Of a stretch of DNA of 17,715 nucleotides, positions 13,708 to 17,715 are shown one piece after another. The notes below the pieces were generated by a model. That model was given only the letters and a program-made list of their open reading frames with translations, was not told the origin of the DNA and did no database searches. Source of the stretch: Tardiphaga sp. GTDB taxonomy: Bacteria; Pseudomonadota; Alphaproteobacteria; Rhizobiales; Xanthobacteraceae. The position numbers and the translations under genes are program-made. Position 1 is the stretch's first letter. Every line of letters begins with the position of its first letter. Location: NCBI GenBank assembly GCA_028290325.1, contig JAQGJY010000453.1, positions 1 to 17,715 of the forward strand, read 5' to 3'.

Positions 13708-15036
13708 ATGTCACCGACAGCTATCAGCGGCGCGCCCGCGACCAAGCCCAACCGACCATGGTATAAAGTCCTTTACGTCCAGGTGCTGATCGCGATCATC
13801 ATCGGCGTGCTGGTCGGCTCGTTCGCGCCGAATTTCGCAACCAACGAATGGATCAAGGCGCTCGGCGACGGCTTCATCAAGCTGATCAAGATGGTGATCG
13901 CGCCGATCATCTTCTGCACGGTGGTGTCCGGCATCGCCCATATTCAGGACGCCCGTAAAGTTGGCCGCGTCGGGATCAAGGCGCTGGTCTATTTCGAGAT
14001 CGTCTCGTCCTTCGCGTTGATCCTCGGTCTCATCATGGGCAACGTGTTTCAAGTCGGTCATGGCATCGCCAACAAGCCGGATGCCGCCGCCGTTGCCGGT
14101 TTCGTCAAGCAGGCCGAAGGACAGAAAACGGTCGATTTTTTCCTGAACATTATTCCCGACAGCGTGGTCGGCGGCTTCGCGCGCGGCGACATTCTTCAAG
14201 TGCTGTTGTTCGCGATCCTGTTCGGCTTCGCCTTGATGGCGATGGGTGAGCGCGGCCACAAGCTGCGCGACATCATCGACGAGTCGGCGCATGCCGTGTT
14301 CGGTGTCATCGGCATCGTCATGAAAGCCGCTCCGATCGGTGCGTTCGGCGCGATGGCCTATACGATCGGCAAATTCGGCCCGGCCGCCTTGACCAATCTG
14401 TTCGGCCTGATCGTCCTGTTCTACGCCACCGCGGCATTGTTCGTGATCGTCGTCCTCGGGTTGATCGCCAGGGTGGTCGGCTTCAACATCTTCAAGTTTC
14501 TGGCTTATCTGAAGGACGAGTTGCTGATCGTGCTCGGCACCTCGTCGTCGGAAAGCGCGCTGCCGCAACTGATGGCCAAGCTGGAACGGCTCGGCTGCTC
14601 GAAGTCGGTCGTCGGCCTCGTGGTCCCGACCGGCTATTCGTTCAATCTCGATGGCACCAATATCTACATGACGCTCGCGACATTGTTCATCGCGCAGGCG
14701 CTCGGTGTCGACCTGTCGTTCGGCCAGCAGATCACGATCCTGCTGGTGGCGATGCTGACGTCGAAGGGCGCGAGCGGCGTGACCGGCGCCGGCTTCATTA
14801 CGCTGGCGGCGACTTTGAGCGTGGTCGATCCGCGTCTGGTGCCGGGCATGGCGATCGTGTTCTCGATCGACAAGTTCATGAGCGAAGTGCGGGCGCTGAC
14901 CAACGTCACCGGCAACGGCGTGGCGGCGGTGTTCGTGTCGTGGTGGGAAGGCGAACTTGACCACGACAAGATGAACGTCGCGCTCAATCAGAAGATTGAT
15001 CCGTCCGATCTGGAAACCGCCGTGACCACGGGATGA
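13708..15036 (+). CDS. dctA: C4-dicarboxylate/cation symporter, DctA-type (DAACS family)
   Basis: Inner-membrane symporter of the glutamate/aspartate transporter fold, predicted to take up succinate, fumarate and malate with protons or sodium. The 442-residue length is typical. N-terminal segments include VLYVQVLIAIIIGVLVGSFAP and LIKMVIAPIIFCTVVSGIAHI. The substrate and ion regions are intact: serine-rich hairpin GTSSSESALPQLM at 277-289, TM7 motif GYSFNLDGTNIYM at 309-321, hairpin 2 SKGASGVTGAGFITL at 352-366 and TM8 NVTGNGVAAV at 399-408, where N and D residues bind cation and substrate in the family. The DctA label is by overall pattern; a glutamate/aspartate carrier of the same family is the main alternative. 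No DctB/DctD genes lie nearby. A bidirectional terminator follows 32 bases after the stop. Confidence 0.9.
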   Translation: MSPTAISGAPATKPNRPWYKVLYVQVLIAIIIGVLVGSFAPNFATNEWIKALGDGFIKLIKMVIAPIIFCTVVSGIAHIQDARKVGRVGIKALVYFEIVSSFALILGLIMGNVFQVGHGIANKPDAAAVAGFVKQAEGQKTVDFFLNIIPDSVVGGFARGDILQVLLFAILFGFALMAMGERGHKLRDIIDESAHAVFGVIGIVMKAAPIGAFGAMAYTIGKFGPAALTNLFGLIVLFYATAALFVIVVLGLIARVVGFNIFKFLAYLKDELLIVLGTSSSESALPQLMAKLERLGCSKSVVGLVVPTGYSFNLDGTNIYMTLATLFIAQALGVDLSFGQQITILLVAMLTSKGASGVTGAGFITLAATLSVVDPRLVPGMAIVFSIDKFMSEVRALTNVTGNGVAAVFVSWWEGELDHDKMNVALNQKIDPSDLETAVTTG

Positions 15037-15068
15037 CGATTGTTTCGCAGCGCCGGTCTTAGGCCCAT

Positions 15069-15101
15069 AAAAAAACCGCCCGGTGGTTCCGGGCGGTTTT
15101 T
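15069..15101. terminator. Bidirectional intrinsic terminator between dctA and rne
   Basis: CCGCCCGG (15076-15083) and CCGGGCGG (15089-15096) pair perfectly around the loop TGGTT; the stem is flanked by seven As (15069-15075) and five Ts (15097-15101). It works in both directions: 32 bases after the dctA stop on the plus strand and 29 bases after the rne stop on the minus strand. Confidence 0.93.
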
Positions 15102-15130
15102 CATTGTGCCATCGTGATCGTATCGCGCTG

Positions 15131-17715
15131 TTACTCGCCGCCGCCGAAACGTCGCCACCAACCGGCCTTGCGCGGCGCGGTCGGTTCGGCAGCCGCCTCC
15201 ACCGGAGGCGTCGCAGCCTCGGGTATGGCGACCGGGTCCGGCTTTGGCTCGGCGGGCGGCGTTTCAGCCGGCGCCGCTGCGGTCTGGTCCAGAGCGGGAT
15301 CGCTCAGGAAGCTGACCTTTTCACGGACCGTCGAACGCCGGCGCGCGGACTTGTCCTGCTCCTGCGCGCTGTCGGCCTGTGCGGCCGGCGCGGAGACCGG
15401 GTCAGGCGCAGGCGCAGGCGCGGTGACCGGCGGCGTGGTCTCATGCATCGCCTCGGACGATGCGCGTTCGCCCTGGAAGGCATCCTGATCGCGGGCCGCG
15501 TCACGGCGCGGATCGTCCCAAGGCTGGGTGTCTGGCTCGACGGGGTTCGGCTGTTCGGTCGCGTGGCCTTCGAGATCGGCAACGGCGGGTGCCGCATCGG
15601 ACTCGTCGCGCGGACCGAGCTCGTCGGAAATCGATCCGACCAAACCATCCTCGGTGCCATTGCGCCGACGGCGACCGCCACGACGGCCACGGCGGCGCGG
15701 ACGCCGCTCGTCACCAGCGGCACCTTCCGCGACTGCGCCCTCGCTCAAAGCTTCCGAGGGCTGATCGTCACCATCGCCTTCGGCGTCGGACTCTTCAGCA
15801 CTATGTTCACCGTCAACGGCAACAGCAGGCGGCGCCTCACCGTCTTCATTGCGACCATTCGGTACGCCTTCGCGGCCTTCACCGCGACCACGCCGGCGGC
15901 GACGGCGCTTGCGCTTGCGGCCATCCGCGTCGGTCTCCGACTCGCTCCCCTCAGGAGCAGCAACCTCTTCGACGAGGCCGTCGTCGACGAGACCCACGGT
16001 CTCCTCGGTCTCGACTTCGGCTTCCACGTCGAAGGCCTCGTCGTCTTCGTCGTAAACTTCTTCATGCGGCGGCGGGAACGCGGCGACCTGCGCCGCGAGA
16101 TTGGCCTTGGCGGCGTCGAGCGTGTGGATCTGCTCGCCGCGATCGATGATGAAGGATTGCTGCGCCGTCACGGACGGATCGGCGATCACGGCCAGCGTCA
16201 CCATGAAGCTGGTTTCCAGATCGCGCAGATGGCCGCGCTTGTGGTTCAGCACATAGAGCGCGACGTCGGCGCGGGTCCGCACCGTCAGATTATGCGTGGC
16301 GCCCTTCATCAGGATTTCCTCGAGCCCGCGCAGCAGCTGCAACGCCACCGACGAGACCGAGCGAACATGGCCGGAGCCGCCGCATTGCGGGCAGGGCTCC
16401 GTCGAGCTTTCCAGCACGCTGGCGCGAATCCGCTGGCGCGACATTTCGAGCAAGCCGAAATGCGAGATGCGGCCGACCTGAATGCGGGCGCGGTCCTGGC
16501 GAAGACAGTCCGACATCTTGCGTTCGACGGAGCGGTTGTTGCGCTTCTCGTCCATGTCGATGAAGTCGATGACGATCAAGCCGGCAAGGTCGCGCAACCG
16601 CAATTGTCGCGCGACTTCCTCCGCCGCTTCGAGATTGGTCTTGAGCGCCGTGTCCTCGATGTGATGCTCGCGGGTCGAACGCCCCGAGTTCACGTCGATC
16701 GAGACCAATGCCTCGGTCTGGTTGATGACGATGTAGCCGCCGGACTTCAACTGCACGGTCGGCGAGAACATCGCGTCGAGCTGGCTCTCGACGCCCATCC
16801 GCGAGAACAGTGGCTGGCCGTCGCGATAGAGCTTCACCGCACGGACGTTGGTCGGCATCAGCATCTTCATGAAGTCGTGCGCTTCGCGATAGCCGGCATC
16901 ACCGGCGACCTGAATCTCGTCGATCTCCTTGTTGTAGAGATCGCGCAATGACCGCTTGATGAGCGAGCCTTCCTCGTAGACGAGGGTCGGGGCTTGCGAC
17001 TTCAGCGTCATGTCGCGCACGGTTTCCCACATGCGGATGAGATATTCGAAGTCGCGCTTGATTTCCGGCTTGGTGCGGGACGCGCCGGCGGTCCGCAGGA
17101 TGATTCCCATGCCTTCCGGCACGTCGAGATCCTGCACGACTTCCTTGAGGCGCGAGCGATCCTGCGCCGACGTGATCTTGCGGGAGATGCCGCCGCCGCG
17201 CGCGGTATTCGGCATCAGAACCGCGTAACGACCGGCCAACGAGAGGTAGGTGGTCAAAGCCGCGCCCTTGTTGCCGCGCTCTTCCTTGACGACCTGCACC
17301 AGCATCACCTGGCGGCGCTTGATGACTTCCTGAATCTTGTACTGGCGACGCGGGCGGAACGACCGCTCGGGGACTTCCTCGAGGACGTCTTCGCCGCCGA
17401 CCGATTCGACGACGTCTTCCTCGGCGTCCTCGTCATCGTCTTCGTCTTCATCGTCGTCAGCGTCTGAATCATGCGCGTCGTCGGCATGGGACTCGTCATG
17501 ATGCGCGGCGTGTTCGCTGTCGTCGTGATGCGCGGCGACAAGGTCTTGATGCTCCGCGTCGGCGTCGTGGCTGTGGTCGGCATGGTCGTGATGCGTATGA
17601 TCGTGATGCGCATGATCGTGATGAGCCGGCTCGGCTTCGGCCGAGGCGGATTCGACCGGCGCGGTGCCGTCATCCGCATGCAGCGTCTGCATGGGCTGGG
17701 GGCGATCATCCAACG
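15131..17715 (-). CDS. rne: Ribonuclease E (N-terminus outside the window)
   Basis: Essential endoribonuclease of mRNA decay and rRNA processing and degradosome scaffold. About 860 C-terminal residues are present (numbered from the TTG codon at 17711-17713, which is internal); the start and first part of the S1 domain lie beyond the edge. In order: a His/Asp/Glu-rich insert at about 11-117; the rest of S1 (RRQYKIQEVIKRRQVMLVQV to LAGRYAVLMP, 122-168); the RNase H-like and DNase I-like core with catalytic D340 (SIDVNSG) and D383 (VIDFIDMD), whose spacing equals E. coli D303/D346; and the Zn-link CPQC at 441-444. The C-terminal half is disordered and acidic with Arg-rich patches at 599-611 and 670-685, likely RNA-binding. 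It ends in STVREKVSF (794-802) and GWWRRFGGGE, which may be partner-binding micro-motifs. Confidence 0.95.
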   Translation of the reverse strand, partial: LDDRPQPMQTLHADDGTAPVESASAEAEPAHHDHAHHDHTHHDHADHSHDADAEHQDLVAAHHDDSEHAAHHDESHADDAHDSDADDDEDEDDDEDAEEDVVESVGGEDVLEEVPERSFRPRRQYKIQEVIKRRQVMLVQVVKEERGNKGAALTTYLSLAGRYAVLMPNTARGGGISRKITSAQDRSRLKEVVQDLDVPEGMGIILRTAGASRTKPEIKRDFEYLIRMWETVRDMTLKSQAPTLVYEEGSLIKRSLRDLYNKEIDEIQVAGDAGYREAHDFMKMLMPTNVRAVKLYRDGQPLFSRMGVESQLDAMFSPTVQLKSGGYIVINQTEALVSIDVNSGRSTREHHIEDTALKTNLEAAEEVARQLRLRDLAGLIVIDFIDMDEKRNNRSVERKMSDCLRQDRARIQVGRISHFGLLEMSRQRIRASVLESSTEPCPQCGGSGHVRSVSSVALQLLRGLEEILMKGATHNLTVRTRADVALYVLNHKRGHLRDLETSFMVTLAVIADPSVTAQQSFIIDRGEQIHTLDAAKANLAAQVAAFPPPHEEVYDEDDEAFDVEAEVETEETVGLVDDGLVEEVAAPEGSESETDADGRKRKRRRRRRGRGEGREGVPNGRNEDGEAPPAVAVDGEHSAEESDAEGDGDDQPSEALSEGAVAEGAAGDERRPRRRGRRGGRRRRNGTEDGLVGSISDELGPRDESDAAPAVADLEGHATEQPNPVEPDTQPWDDPRRDAARDQDAFQGERASSEAMHETTPPVTAPAPAPDPVSAPAAQADSAQEQDKSARRRSTVREKVSFLSDPALDQTAAAPAETPPAEPKPDPVAIPEAATPPVEAAAEPTAPRKAGWWRRFGGGE
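17582..17626. repeat. Three tandem 15-base repeats coding His/Asp in rne
   Basis: Units at 17582-17596, 17597-17611 and 17612-17626 are near-identical (consensus ATGATCGTGATGCGC, one or two differences each). On the minus strand each encodes a five-residue HHDHx-type unit, making the histidine-rich core of the RNase E insert. The pattern suggests growth by slippage within the coding frame. Confidence 0.85.

Noticed and set aside
13668..13766. 32-codon ORF overlapping the dctA start in another frame
   Set aside because: No ribosome binding site before its ATG, and the GAGGAG motif is explained by dctA itself.
13711..14964. 417-codon frame opposite dctA
   Set aside because: Rich in His, Asp and Arg with no hydrophobic pattern or known motif; antisense of a membrane protein gene.
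15083..16951. 622-codon plus-strand frame opposite rne
   Set aside because: Low-complexity antisense of the disordered RNase E tail; the minus-strand frame carries the catalytic motifs.
17582..17626. Short regular repeats considered as a CRISPR-like array
   Set aside because: Units are 15 bases, directly abutting with no spacers, and in frame within rne; they encode a His/Asp tract.

Overview
The window is a GC-rich stretch of bacterial chromosome carrying mostly housekeeping genes. Protein style and gene content (DUF2155 protein beside aat; aroQ-accB-accC; a BepA-like M48 peptidase; RNase E with a long His/Asp-rich insert in its S1 domain) point to an alphaproteobacterium of the order Hyphomicrobiales, most likely near Bradyrhizobium, Rhodopseudomonas or Afipia. 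This placement rests on remembered family resemblance; no database search was possible. No rRNA, tRNA, CRISPR array, insertion sequence or prophage was seen, and no gene-free stretch exceeds about 210 bases.

Layout, left to right. (1) The C-terminal tail of a DUF2155 protein (+) converges on aat (-), the N-end-rule leucyl/phenylalanyl-tRNA-protein transferase. (2) A DASS/CitT-type anion permease (+) diverges from aat. (3) A long minus-strand block runs from about 8.2 kb down to 2.67 kb: aroQ, accB, accC, then a CHASE3 sensor histidine kinase, a stand-alone receiver and a receiver-HisKA_2 kinase. accB and accC overlap by one base, the CHASE3 kinase starts 13 bases after accC, and the three signalling genes are joined by two 4-base ATGA overlaps, so the whole block could be one transcript. 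(4) A divergent cation-diffusion-facilitator homologue (-) lacks most canonical metal ligands. (5) A secreted DsbA-family oxidoreductase (-) ends in a strong terminator. (6) A small ParE-type toxin-antitoxin pair (-) and a secreted BepA-like M48 metalloprotease with TPRs (-) follow upstream. (7) A class I/II aminotransferase (+) diverges from the protease and is followed by a DctA-type dicarboxylate/proton symporter (+). (8) A bidirectional terminator separates dctA from rne (-), which runs off the right edge without its N-terminus.

How the genes work together: aroQ (shikimate pathway) and accBC (acetyl-CoA carboxylase biotin carrier and biotin carboxylase) are basal biosynthesis. The signalling trio has two kinases and two receivers but no DNA-binding output domain, so its output must be elsewhere in the genome or be protein-protein. 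DsbA and the M48 protease both serve envelope protein folding and quality control. The DASS permease and DctA give two independent organic-acid uptake routes.

Most of the window is ordinary core genome. The items most worth a second look are the output-less signalling trio coupled to accBC, the CDF homologue with a degraded metal site, the His/Asp-rich insert in RNase E, the compact toxin-antitoxin module, a sigma-54-like site upstream of dctA, and a 14-codon ORF with a strong Shine-Dalgarno sequence between two convergent genes.
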